From the NCBI RefSeq assembly GCF_014750685.1, contig NZ_JAAXGE010000002.1, forward strand, positions 806,001 to 870,000: a stretch of DNA of 64,000 bases, in the 5' to 3' direction. Below the pieces are notes generated by a model. It worked only from the letters and a program-made list of their open reading frames with translations, made no database searches and had not been told where the DNA came from. Made by a program: the position numbers and the translations under genes. Position 1 is the stretch's first letter, and each line of letters starts with the position of its first letter. Positions 52,389-60,682 of this stretch are shown piece by piece. This DNA comes from Bacteroides sp. GM023 (GTDB lineage: Bacteria > Bacteroidota > Bacteroidia > Bacteroidales > Bacteroidaceae).

Positions 52389-54101
52389 ATGAGAAACGCA
52401 TTCATTTGGATTTTATTTCTTTCCATTTTGCCTCTTCAGGCACAGCAGAAACTTCCGTATTTGCAGAAACAAGGAAGTGCCACTCAACTTGTTGTAGACG
52501 GAAATCCTTTCTTGATTATTGGCGGTGAATTGGGAAATTCTTCGGCTTCATCCATCGAAGACATAGAACGTATTTTCCCAAAATTACAACGTATGGGATT
52601 GAATACGGTTTTAGTTCCTGCCTACTGGGACTTGACAGAACCCACGGAAGGTGCATTCGACTTTACCTTAACAGATAAAGTGATTCAACAAGCTCGTGCG
52701 AATGATTTGAAAGTCGTTTTTCTTTGGTTTGGCGCCTGGAAAAACTCCATGAGTTGTTATGCTCCGCTATGGTTCAAGAAAGACTATAAGAAATATCCCC
52801 GTGCCTATACGAAAGCCGGAAAACCGCTTGAAATAGCCAGTTCTTTCTCTGAAAATGTATTCCAGGCAGATAGCAAGGCTTTCTCTGAATGGATGAAGCA
52901 TATAGCAAGCATTGACAAAGAAGGAACAGTCGTCATGGTTCAAATAGAAAACGAAATCGGAATGTTGGAAGATGCCCGCGATTACTCCAAGGAAGCGGAT
53001 AAACTGTTTAATGCACCTGTTCCGCCCCTTTTCATCGACTATTTGCAGAAGAACAAGAAGCAACTCCACCCTGAAATGCTGGCAAAATGGGAGAGTCAGG
53101 GATTCAAGAAGAAAGGGACTTGGCAGGAAGTGTTCGGTGCAGATGTGTACACGGATGAATTATTTATGGCTTGGTCATATGCCCAATATGTGGAACGGAT
53201 GGCTAAGATTGCACGTTCTATTCATAATGTCCCCCTGTATGTCAATGCTGCGATGAACAGCCGCGGAAGAAAACCGGGTGAATACCCGTCAGCAGGGCCA
53301 TTGGCTCATTTGATAGACGTATGGCACTACGGTGCCCCCAACATTGATTTCCTGGCTCCCGACCTGTATGATAAAGGTTTCGTGAATTGGGTAGCGAAGT
53401 ATAAACTGCACAATAATCCGCTCTTTATCCCGGAAATACGATTGGAAGATAACGACGGTGTACGTGCTTTCTATGTATTTGGCGAACATGACGCGATTGG
53501 TTTCTGTCCTTTCTCTATCGAAAGTGGTTCGGACAAGGCGGACTCTCCTTTAGTACAGAGTTATGGCAAACTGAAGGAGTTAATGCCTTTATTAACCAAA
53601 TATCAGGGCAAAGGAATGATGAACGGCCTTTTGTTTGACGGTGAGAACAAGGAACGGATACTGTCATATGATGATTTGGAAATTACCTGTCGTCACTATT
53701 TTACTCTACCTTGGGATTCTCGTGCCCGTGATGGTAGTGTATGGCCGGAAGGCGGCGGAATTCTGCTCCGCCTGGCTCCGAATGAGTATATCGTTGCCGG
53801 AAGTGGATTGGTTCTCGAATTCAAGAAGAAAGGAGAGGATAAAGTGAAAAGTTCACAAGCACTAGGTGAGGACGGCTTTGTCAGTGTAGGCGGAAAGGTG
53901 CAAAAACAGAATCAGGAAAATACCTGGCAAGGCAGTGTGCGGGCAGGTATTGGTTCCGTAGACGAAGTGAGTGTCAACAAAGACGGTTCCTTGAAATATA
54001 TCCGGCGTTTGAATGGCGACCAGGATCATCAGGGGAGACATGTACGTATTCCCGTTGGTGAGTTTAGTATTCTGCATGTGAAGCTATACGAGTATAAGTA
54101 A
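52389..54101 (+). CDS. GH35-like glycosidase with DUF5597-type C-terminus
   Basis: The 570-residue protein has a cleavable signal peptide (ILPLQAQ). The TIM barrel has the acid/base Glu in VMVQIENEIG (about residue 190) and a probable nucleophile Glu in PLFIPEIRLED (about 345), as in GH35/GH42 beta-galactosidases. The C-terminal part (about 390-570) is a beta-domain of the DUF5597 type. It should act on terminal beta-galactosides or related sugars in the periplasm. No SusC/D partner is adjacent and it has its own promoter, so it is an orphan enzyme that may serve several PULs. The substrate is not determined by the sequence. Confidence 0.8.
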   Translation: MRNAFIWILFLSILPLQAQQKLPYLQKQGSATQLVVDGNPFLIIGGELGNSSASSIEDIERIFPKLQRMGLNTVLVPAYWDLTEPTEGAFDFTLTDKVIQQARANDLKVVFLWFGAWKNSMSCYAPLWFKKDYKKYPRAYTKAGKPLEIASSFSENVFQADSKAFSEWMKHIASIDKEGTVVMVQIENEIGMLEDARDYSKEADKLFNAPVPPLFIDYLQKNKKQLHPEMLAKWESQGFKKKGTWQEVFGADVYTDELFMAWSYAQYVERMAKIARSIHNVPLYVNAAMNSRGRKPGEYPSAGPLAHLIDVWHYGAPNIDFLAPDLYDKGFVNWVAKYKLHNNPLFIPEIRLEDNDGVRAFYVFGEHDAIGFCPFSIESGSDKADSPLVQSYGKLKELMPLLTKYQGKGMMNGLLFDGENKERILSYDDLEITCRHYFTLPWDSRARDGSVWPEGGGILLRLAPNEYIVAGSGLVLEFKKKGEDKVKSSQALGEDGFVSVGGKVQKQNQENTWQGSVRAGIGSVDEVSVNKDGSLKYIRRLNGDQDHQGRHVRIPVGEFSILHVKLYEYK

Positions 54102-54197
54102 AGAGGGCTGAATAACAAGGATACTGGCGACTTATCTTATTTATTTGTAGCCCTGTAGGTTTTCATCTTTTTTAGTTCGGTTATCAGAAAAAAATCG

Positions 54198-54205
54198 TAG
54201 CTTTG
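54198..54205 (+). promoter_or_regulatory. Predicted -7 box for the Rpn-type gene
   Basis: TAGCTTTG matches TAnnTTTG, 22 bases before the gene start, leaving a very short leader. Confidence 0.5.
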
Positions 54206-54226
54206 TCATAACTAAAAAAGATTGAT

Positions 54227-55123
54227 ATGGAACAGCAGGATAGATATATACGCTTTGACTGGGCTGTAAAGAGACTCCTTCGGCAGAAAGCAAACTTTGG
54301 TGTACTAGAAGGCTTTTTAACCGTTCTTCTTGGAGAAGATGTGAAGATTATTGAACTGCTGGAAAGTGAAAGTAATCAGCAGACTATTGATGATAAATTT
54401 AATCGTGTAGACATTAAAGCTAGAAACAGTAAAGATGAAATTATCATTGTAGAAATTCAAAATACCCGGGAACTGTATTACTTGGAGCGTATTCTCTATG
54501 GAGTCGCAAAAGCAATCACAGAGCATATTTCCCTTGGTGAACGCTACTATGAGGTGAAAAAGATTTATTCTATTAGTATTTTGTACTTTGATATAGGCAA
54601 AGGGAATGACTACTTATATCATGGACAAAATAGCTTCACCGGAGTACATACCGGTGACCATCTTGAAGTGACTACCAAGGAAAAGGATGCCCTTGTCCGT
54701 AAACTTCCTGCAGAAATATTCCCTGAATATTTCCTGATTCGTGTAAATGAATTCAATAAAGCGGCCGTCACTCCTTTGGAGGAATGGATTGAGTATCTGA
54801 AAACGGGTTGTATCCGTCCCGATACCAAAGCACCAGGCTTGGGAGAAGCTCGTAAAAAACTAATTTATTATAATATGTCTCCGGCAGAACGACATGCTTA
54901 TGATGAACACTTGAGTGCCATTATGATACAAAATGATGTATTGGATGGGGCGAAATTGGAAGGTAGAATGGAGGGACGCGTGGAAGGTCGTGCTGAAGGA
55001 CGTGTAGAAGGATTGATGGAAGGCAAAATAGAAATTGCCAAGAACTTGAAATTAAAGGGATTGGATATAGACACTATCCATGAGGTTACCGGATTGTCAT
55101 CAGAAGAGATATTGAAATTATAA
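54227..55123 (+). CDS. Rpn-family PD-(D/E)xK nuclease-like protein
   Basis: The 298-residue protein starts with RYIRFDWAVKRLLRQ and contains the nuclease core FNRVDIKA followed by IIIVEIQN, the D and ExQ/K positions of PD-(D/E)xK enzymes, then LYYLERILYGVAKAI. This is the Rpn / transposase_31 family, whose members promote RecA-independent recombination in E. coli and are also often called PDDEXK transposases. No terminal inverted repeats flank it, so there is no evidence for an active transposon. The region at about residues 247-265 repeats the pattern EGR (GRMEGRVEGRAEGRVEG), which is common in this family and likely forms a charged helix. Confidence 0.85.
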   Translation: MEQQDRYIRFDWAVKRLLRQKANFGVLEGFLTVLLGEDVKIIELLESESNQQTIDDKFNRVDIKARNSKDEIIIVEIQNTRELYYLERILYGVAKAITEHISLGERYYEVKKIYSISILYFDIGKGNDYLYHGQNSFTGVHTGDHLEVTTKEKDALVRKLPAEIFPEYFLIRVNEFNKAAVTPLEEWIEYLKTGCIRPDTKAPGLGEARKKLIYYNMSPAERHAYDEHLSAIMIQNDVLDGAKLEGRMEGRVEGRAEGRVEGLMEGKIEIAKNLKLKGLDIDTIHEVTGLSSEEILKL

Positions 55124-55127
55124 GAGT

Positions 55128-55178
55128 GCGTCAAAAGTAGAATTGTATCATTTTGTCATGCTTTTGACGCCTTTAATA
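55128..55178 (+). terminator. Intrinsic terminator after the Rpn-type gene
   Basis: GCGTCAAAAG (55128-55137) and CTTTTGACGC (55161-55170) form a perfect 10-bp stem, 4 bases after the stop codon, followed by a short T-containing tail. Confidence 0.7.
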
Positions 55179-55208
55179 GAGATATTATTGATATAAAATA
55201 AAGCTAAA

Positions 55209-55291
55209 CAAGTTTGCTCTAATCCTACTCTTACTTGTATGCTTAACGTTTTCCTTGTATGCTTAACGTTTCCCGAGTACGAGCAAACTTT
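55209..55291 (-). terminator. Long-loop hairpin at the wbqC 3' end containing a tandem 20-bp duplication
   Basis: GAGCAAACTT (55282-55291) and AAGTTTGCTC (55210-55219) are complementary and would end the minus-strand operon, with a T-containing tail. Between them CTTGTATGCTTAACGTTT occurs at 55234-55251 and 55254-55271. The second copy contains the wbqC stop codon. Confidence 0.4.
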
Positions 55292-55892
55292 CAGGCCCCA
55301 TATTGAACAGCAAATCTATAATGCTCAAATTGGGAAGAAAGCCTAGTTTGGACTCAAAAACCTGATAATAGGACTGCGGGACAAATTCTGTATCCGCTGT
55401 CCGAAAATCTTTCTTAGGATGAATAACTTCCCGGAAATCGACTTCTTCGGGAGTGAATTCTATCTTATATTCAGAGGTACGTTCCATATCAGGATGAATA
55501 TCTATCAGTTCGCAGACCAACCGGCAAATTTCTTCGTTGAAATCGACCAAAAACTCATATTTCTTCTCATAGAAAGGGCGGAAATCGTCCTTGTAGTATT
55601 CAAAGAAAGGAGTGCTGTTGTAAGCTGATTCAATCGCATTCCAATGCAAGTGTCTCCAGTTACCGTGGTCGGAGATGCGAATGTCTTTCATCGGACATTT
55701 CAGTGTATCGGGCTTTACTGTCGGGATGGAAAGAGCTAACTCTCCGCCAGGACCGGCAATCGTGCAACGGTTACGGTACGTCTGTTTGATATAGTGGTCA
55801 TGCTGCTCTACGAATACCTTGTCGTAAGCCAGTAATTTAGTATAGTACTCAACAGGAGCGAGATAAGCTGAAGATAAATAAGCTGTTTTCAT
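55263..55892 (-). CDS. WbqC-family protein
   Basis: About 209 residues from the ATG at 55892 (MKTAYLSSAYLAPVEYYTKL). The longer frame from 55952 would overlap the signal peptidase gene, and the chosen ATG has AAAGA just upstream. The sequence fits the WbqC family (PF08889): an opening YLAPVEYY segment, then QTYRNRCTI, a conserved WRHLHWNAIESAY and the S/T-P-FFEYY segment. The family is linked to surface polysaccharide synthesis but its reaction is not established. It is the last gene of the dapB-lepB-lepB-wbqC operon. Confidence 0.85.
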   Translation of the reverse strand: MKTAYLSSAYLAPVEYYTKLLAYDKVFVEQHDHYIKQTYRNRCTIAGPGGELALSIPTVKPDTLKCPMKDIRISDHGNWRHLHWNAIESAYNSTPFFEYYKDDFRPFYEKKYEFLVDFNEEICRLVCELIDIHPDMERTSEYKIEFTPEEVDFREVIHPKKDFRTADTEFVPQSYYQVFESKLGFLPNLSIIDLLFNMGPESLLVLGKR

Positions 55893-55921
55893 TTCTTTCA
55901 TTTTATGCGTTCGGGCGTCTT

Positions 55922-56863
55922 TTATTTTACCGTTCTGAAGAAGCGGTTCCATCGGTATCCGTCAAACAAGCCTGTTCCTTTTTCCTTGGAAAACCAAATG
56001 ACAGAGGCTTTCCCGATGATATGGTCTTGCGGGACGAATCCGAACAGGCGCGAATCGGATAAGTTGATGGTATTGTTTGCCCCCATCCAATAGTAATCTT
56101 TAGTGAAATAACAATGTTGTGAAGGTTTTCCGTCTACGTATAACGTATCGTTCTTAATTTCCGCCTGTTTGCCCTCATGCATTACGAGAGTATTCCGCAG
56201 TAAGGTGATATTCCAGGGATATACCCGGATATATTTCCCTTTGCCGGGGATAATCAGCGGTTTCAGTTCAATATCTTTTTTTCGGGATAAAGGCTGTAGC
56301 CAGTTTTGCTCGTTCATAGCCTGCTCCAACAGGTAATATTCATACCGGCTGAAACTGCGTACATGAGTGCTGTCACTGCTTCCCATCAGTCCGTCATCGG
56401 TGATGGATAGTGTGTGCATGAGCGAGGTAATCAAGTTTTCTTTGGAGACAGGGTAGGCGTAGAGCCTTTTCTTGTCGGGATTGAGCTTCGATTCGGGAGA
56501 AGTGGCGGAGAAAAGGGAATCTACCAGTAAGGTATCACCCGGAACGCCGATACAACGGCTGATATAGACTTCCCGGCGGTCAATGACCGGCTGCCGGATA
56601 CCGGCAGGATTATTAAATACAACGATGTCTTGCTGCTGCACGGGACGTTCGCCCCAGCGATGATAAGAAAAAAGCGTCATAAAAGGAACCCGCAGTCCGT
56701 AGCTCCATTTATTGACTAAGATGCGCTCGCCTTGGAAAATGGAGTTCTCCATGCCGGCGGAAGGGATAAGGCAGGACGTAAAAGCAAATCCCCGGAGCAG
56801 AAGCACGACGACTACTGCTCCGGCAAATGCTAATATCCATTTGTATTTACGAAAGTTTATCAT
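55922..56863 (-). CDS. Signal peptidase I paralogue lacking catalytic Ser and Lys (probable pseudoenzyme)
   Basis: The 313-residue S26-family protein has an N-terminal membrane anchor (about 9-28) and the conserved box III region CIGVPGDTLL. In box II, where active enzymes have Ser directly before Met or Leu, this protein reads IPSAGM, with Gly37 at the Ser position. At the general-base Lys position it reads VYISRCIG, with Ser102. The codons (GGC and AGC) were checked on the complement. The frame is intact and the C-terminal substrate-cleft motif (YYWMGANNTINLSDSRLFGFVP) is kept. It is immediately downstream of an intact LepB. A role as partner, chaperone or regulator is more likely than protease. 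In S. pyogenes SipA a similar loss of the catalytic pair is known. Confidence 0.88.
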   Translation of the reverse strand: MINFRKYKWILAFAGAVVVVLLLRGFAFTSCLIPSAGMENSIFQGERILVNKWSYGLRVPFMTLFSYHRWGERPVQQQDIVVFNNPAGIRQPVIDRREVYISRCIGVPGDTLLVDSLFSATSPESKLNPDKKRLYAYPVSKENLITSLMHTLSITDDGLMGSSDSTHVRSFSRYEYYLLEQAMNEQNWLQPLSRKKDIELKPLIIPGKGKYIRVYPWNITLLRNTLVMHEGKQAEIKNDTLYVDGKPSQHCYFTKDYYWMGANNTINLSDSRLFGFVPQDHIIGKASVIWFSKEKGTGLFDGYRWNRFFRTVK

Positions 56864-56951
56864 ATTACTCTAATCTCGTATATACGTTTATCCACGGGAA
56901 AGCCGGACTCTTTATCGGGAATTTTAGACGCGTCTAAAACATAGAATCTGC

Positions 56952-58436
56952 TTAGTCTACCCACTTGAACAGGCGGTTCCAACGAATCTTGCCGTCAAAC
57001 CATCCGCGGTCTTTGTCAAGTGATAGCCATACAACAATAGGTTTACCTACTACGTGGTCTTCGGGAACGAAGCCCCAGTAACGAGAGTCGGCAGAGTTGT
57101 GACGGTTGTCACCCATCATCCAGTAATAATCCATCTTAAAGGTGTACTGGTCGGTCTTTTCGCCGTTGATGTAGATGCCGTCAGGCTTGATTTCCAGTTT
57201 GTTGCCTTCGTAAGCTACGATACAACGTTCGTAGATAGGAAGATTGTCTTCTGTCAGAGTAATGGTAGCTCCCTTGGCAGGAATCCATATAGGACCGTAG
57301 TTGTTGCGGTTCCACTTGGTATAAAGATTCAGCGGATACATTTGTCCTGCATAATCTTCCGGTTCCATTACGATTTTGCTGATAAGTTTTTTATTGCCTG
57401 TCAGGCTTTCATACATCTTTTTGGTCAGCGGGAGATGATATACGGGGTTCAGTCTGCCTTGTGCGTTCCGGCTGTCCAGTCCCATTTCCAACAGTCCCAT
57501 TTCCCAACCGGAATCCTCAATCAGCATTTGGTCGGCTTTGCTGATACCCAGTTCGCGGAACATATCGTCTGTGATATACGGGCCGGTGGTCTGTACGAAA
57601 TAGTTGAATTGCAGGTTTTCGGGATTCTCGATGGCTTTGCCGTCAATCATCACTTGACCCTCTACAATCTGAAGCGTATCACCGGGCAGGCCTACACAAC
57701 GTTTTACGTAATTCTCGCGGCGGTCTACCGGACGCCATAAAACTTCTCCGTAGCTGCGTGGATTACTCATAATCTGCTTCCGTCCGGCAGCATAGTACAA
57801 ATCATAAATGGCACGTTGCTGCGCGCGGGTCAGGCTGTCCATTTCAATTTGTTTGGGGTAGATGCGTTGTCCTTCGCCGTAGGCGAGTGTATAGAAGTCT
57901 GTAGCCTGCTGGTAATTGACAGCTACCGTATCGCCTGCCGGAAAGTTGAACACAACAATGTCATTCAGCTTCACCTTGCCGAATCCCGGAACCCGTTTGT
58001 ATTTCCATTGCAGCCATTCAATATATGATTTGGTATTGACGAGCGGCAGTGTATGTTGTGCCAGTGGCATGGAAAGCGGAGTGTTCGGTACACGTGGACC
58101 GTAACTCATCTTGCTCACATACAGGAAGTCGCCTACCAGCAATGATTTCTCCAGGGAAGAAGAAGGAATCTGATAGTTCTGGAAGATATAGATATTGACG
58201 AAGTAGACGGCTACCAACGCAAAGACGATGGCATCTACCCAGCTCATAACGCTGCGGACAGTCGTATTCTTCGACTTCTTCCAAAAAGACCAGGGTATTT
58301 TCTTGGTAATATAAATATCGAAAATAAAGGGAACAACAATCAATCCCCACCAGCTTCGTACCCAAAGCAGGAAGACGAGATAAAGTAGGATAGCAATGGC
58401 GCATTTAATCCATTGTGCGCGTGTGGCTTGTCTCAT
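56952..58436 (-). CDS. lepB: Signal peptidase I
   Basis: The 494-residue S26-family enzyme has three hydrophobic segments near the N-terminus (about 10-26, 29-43 and 66-86). The catalytic Ser94 is in QIPSSSLEKS and the general base Lys245 in ENYVKRCVGLPGD. The Met that usually follows the Ser is Leu here. The end carries YYWMMGDNRHNSADSRYWGFVP. It is longer than E. coli LepB because of a large insertion between box II and the Lys region. It removes signal peptides from exported proteins, including the many SPI-type PUL enzymes here. It lies between dapB and the inactive paralogue. Confidence 0.93.
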   Translation of the reverse strand: MRQATRAQWIKCAIAILLYLVFLLWVRSWWGLIVVPFIFDIYITKKIPWSFWKKSKNTTVRSVMSWVDAIVFALVAVYFVNIYIFQNYQIPSSSLEKSLLVGDFLYVSKMSYGPRVPNTPLSMPLAQHTLPLVNTKSYIEWLQWKYKRVPGFGKVKLNDIVVFNFPAGDTVAVNYQQATDFYTLAYGEGQRIYPKQIEMDSLTRAQQRAIYDLYYAAGRKQIMSNPRSYGEVLWRPVDRRENYVKRCVGLPGDTLQIVEGQVMIDGKAIENPENLQFNYFVQTTGPYITDDMFRELGISKADQMLIEDSGWEMGLLEMGLDSRNAQGRLNPVYHLPLTKKMYESLTGNKKLISKIVMEPEDYAGQMYPLNLYTKWNRNNYGPIWIPAKGATITLTEDNLPIYERCIVAYEGNKLEIKPDGIYINGEKTDQYTFKMDYYWMMGDNRHNSADSRYWGFVPEDHVVGKPIVVWLSLDKDRGWFDGKIRWNRLFKWVD

Positions 58437-58470
58437 AATGGTATATTTATTTAGAACTAGGTTCTGAAAT

Positions 58471-59235
58471 TTAGTCGTTCAGGAACGGGAATAAATCACT
58501 CATACCCAAGTAGCCTTCGTGTTGGGCTGTATATTCGGCAGCCAATACGGCTCCCAATACAAATCCGCCACGGCTCTTGGCATCATGCGTGATAGTTATG
58601 CTGTCTACATCAGACTCATAGCGAACGGAATGAAGGCCGAAAACTTCTCCTTCGCGGATAGAAGCGATAGGAAGTTCGTCGGCTGCGCAATCGTTGGTTC
58701 CGCTGACGGTACCGTCCGGTGCTGCGAATGTTCCTTTCACCCATTTGTCCTTGCGGTCTATATTCTGTAAAATGCCTTCAGCCAGTGTGATAGCTGTCCC
58801 GCTGGGGGCATCCAGCTTGTGGATATGATGTGTTTCACTCATCGTGACATCATAACCGGGGAACTGGTTCATTATTTTGGCCAGGTACTTGTTAAGGGCG
58901 GTAAAGATGGTAACTCCCAGGCTGAAATTGGACGACCAGAAAAGTGTCTTTCCCCCTTCCGTACAAAGTTTCTTGATTTCTTCGCCATGCTCTTCCATCC
59001 ATCCGGTGCTGCCTGATACCAGTTTCACTCCGGCCTTGAAAGCCTTTATATAATTACTGTAAGCTACCATCGGATTGGTAAATTCTATGGCTACATCGGC
59101 AGATTTGAACGCTTCCGACTCGAAGTCATTCTGATTATTGACATCAATGATGCAGACGATTTCATGTCCGCGACTACGGGCAACCTTTTCTATTTCCTTG
59201 CCCATTTTTCCGTAACCGATTAGTGCTATTTTCAT
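58471..59235 (-). CDS. dapB: 4-hydroxy-tetrahydrodipicolinate reductase
   Basis: 254 residues from the ATG at 59235 (MKIALIGYGKMGKEIE); the longer frame adds an unlikely 22-residue N-terminus that runs past the promoter. The Rossmann motif GYGKMGKEIEKVA and the conserved catalytic segment ETHHIHKLDAPSGTA, with the His pair and Lys, identify DapB. It reduces dihydrodipicolinate with NAD(P)H in the lysine/diaminopimelate pathway needed for peptidoglycan. It starts the operon that continues with both lepB-type genes and wbqC. Confidence 0.97.
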   Translation of the reverse strand: MKIALIGYGKMGKEIEKVARSRGHEIVCIIDVNNQNDFESEAFKSADVAIEFTNPMVAYSNYIKAFKAGVKLVSGSTGWMEEHGEEIKKLCTEGGKTLFWSSNFSLGVTIFTALNKYLAKIMNQFPGYDVTMSETHHIHKLDAPSGTAITLAEGILQNIDRKDKWVKGTFAAPDGTVSGTNDCAADELPIASIREGEVFGLHSVRYESDVDSITITHDAKSRGGFVLGAVLAAEYTAQHEGYLGMSDLFPFLND

Positions 59236-59267
59236 TGTTTTCTGACTTATATTCAAAATAATAGTCG

Positions 59268-59275
59268 CAAAGATA
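59268..59275 (-). promoter_or_regulatory. Predicted -7 box for the dapB operon
   Basis: The minus strand reads TATCTTTG, matching TAnnTTTG, 32 bases before the dapB ATG. Only 10 bases separate it from the divergent box at 59286, so the two promoters probably interfere. Confidence 0.6.
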
Positions 59276-59285
59276 AGATTTTTAT

Positions 59286-59293
59286 TACATTTG
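59286..59293 (+). promoter_or_regulatory. Predicted -7 box for the DUF2851 gene
   Basis: TACATTTG matches TAnnTTTG, 25 bases before the start codon, facing away from dapB. Confidence 0.6.
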
Positions 59294-59318
59294 CAGCGCA
59301 CATTAACGTCTTGTTAAC

Positions 59319-60674
59319 ATGGAACACCTTCTCCACTACGTGTGGAAACATAAATTATTTCCTCTGAAAGTACTGCAAACCACGAAGGGCTTACCGGTAG
59401 AAGTTATTGATTCCGGTCTTCAAAATCCAAACGCCGGCCCCGACTTTTTCAATGCAAAACTAAAAATAAACGGCACTCTATGGGTGGGAAACATAGAGAT
59501 ACACTCACATGCTTCAGACTGGCTTCGCCACGGACATCATTGCGACAAGACTTACGATTCGGTAATTCTCCATGTAGTGGGAGAAGCGGACGAAGAAATA
59601 GCCCGCACTAACGGCGAACAGATTCCACAACTTGTATTAACCTGTCCTGAAGATGTGAAATCCCATTATCATGAACTTTGCACTGCTGACCAGTATCCCG
59701 CTTGTTACTCCGTCCTTGCTTCCTTGCCCAAACTTACCATCCATTCCTGGCTGACTGCCTTACAAACCGAACGATTGGAGCAAAAGGCTCAATTAATATC
59801 ACAGCGTCTTGAACATTGTAACAACAATTGGGAAGATGCTTTCTTCATCACTATCGCTCGCAATTTCGGATTCGGACTGAATGGGGATGCTTTTGAAACA
59901 TGGGCAGGTTTACTCCCGTTCCGCGCAATGGATAAGCACCGCAATGATTTATTCCAGATAGAAGCCTTCTTCTATGGCATGGCAGGACTGCTCGAAGATA
60001 CGTTTCTGAATAAGGAAAAGAATAAGGGCAAAAATAAGGAAAAGAGTCAAGAAAAGAATAAGGGACAGGAAAAAGTACAGAATAAAGAACAAGAAGACGA
60101 ATACAGTCTTCGCCTTTGCAAAGAGTTCCGTTATTTGCAGCGAAAGTTTGAGTTTAATCAGATGATGGACGCTACATTATGGCGTTTTCTCCGGCTTCGC
60201 CCGGAAAACCTTCCTCATATCCGCCTGGCACAGCTGGCTTATCTTTATCAGAAAGGAGATAAGCTGTTCTCTCGATTGCTGGAAGCTGAAACATTGCCGG
60301 AAGTCAGGGAGTTGCTGACTACCCGCACTTCCGCTTATTGGGAAAGTCATTTTATATTCGGGCGTATCTCCCCGCAAAAAGAGAAACCGTTGGGAGAGAG
60401 GTCGAAAAACCTGATTATCATAAATACGGTGATTCCTTTTCTATATACCTATGGCTTGCATAAAGCGGACGAGCGGATGTGTGAACGTGCCGGTCGTTTC
60501 TTGGAAGAGCTGAATGCGGAAGATAACCATATTATTCGTTCATGGAGCAACGCCGGGCTACCGGTAGCTTCTGCTGCGGATAGCCAGGCGTTGATACAGT
60601 TGCAGAAAGAGTATTGTGATAAACGAAAATGCTTATTCTGCCGTTTCGGATATGAATACTTGAGAAAGAAGTAA
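59319..60674 (+). CDS. DUF2851 family protein with Lys/Glu-rich insertion
   Basis: The 451-residue cytoplasmic protein starts with the family pattern MEHLLHYVWKHKLF and includes GLQNPNAGPDFFNAKLKI and VGNIEIHSHASDWLRHGH, typical of DUF2851. The N-terminal part has a possible nuclease-like fold (D and ExH spacing), but no function is established. Residues about 231-265 are a low-complexity run of N, K, E, Q and G encoded by imperfect AT-rich repeats at 60010-60090. This interrupts an otherwise well-structured protein and looks like repeat expansion. The gene is divergent from dapB and convergent with the TlpA-like gene; only 8 bases separate the two stops. Confidence 0.88.
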   Translation: MEHLLHYVWKHKLFPLKVLQTTKGLPVEVIDSGLQNPNAGPDFFNAKLKINGTLWVGNIEIHSHASDWLRHGHHCDKTYDSVILHVVGEADEEIARTNGEQIPQLVLTCPEDVKSHYHELCTADQYPACYSVLASLPKLTIHSWLTALQTERLEQKAQLISQRLEHCNNNWEDAFFITIARNFGFGLNGDAFETWAGLLPFRAMDKHRNDLFQIEAFFYGMAGLLEDTFLNKEKNKGKNKEKSQEKNKGQEKVQNKEQEDEYSLRLCKEFRYLQRKFEFNQMMDATLWRFLRLRPENLPHIRLAQLAYLYQKGDKLFSRLLEAETLPEVRELLTTRTSAYWESHFIFGRISPQKEKPLGERSKNLIIINTVIPFLYTYGLHKADERMCERAGRFLEELNAEDNHIIRSWSNAGLPVASAADSQALIQLQKEYCDKRKCLFCRFGYEYLRKK

Positions 60675-60682
60675 CCGTCATG

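Noticed and set aside
54227..55123. Active transposon
   Set aside because: The protein family is sometimes named transposase, but no inverted ends or target duplications were found, and the hairpin at 55128 is a terminator.
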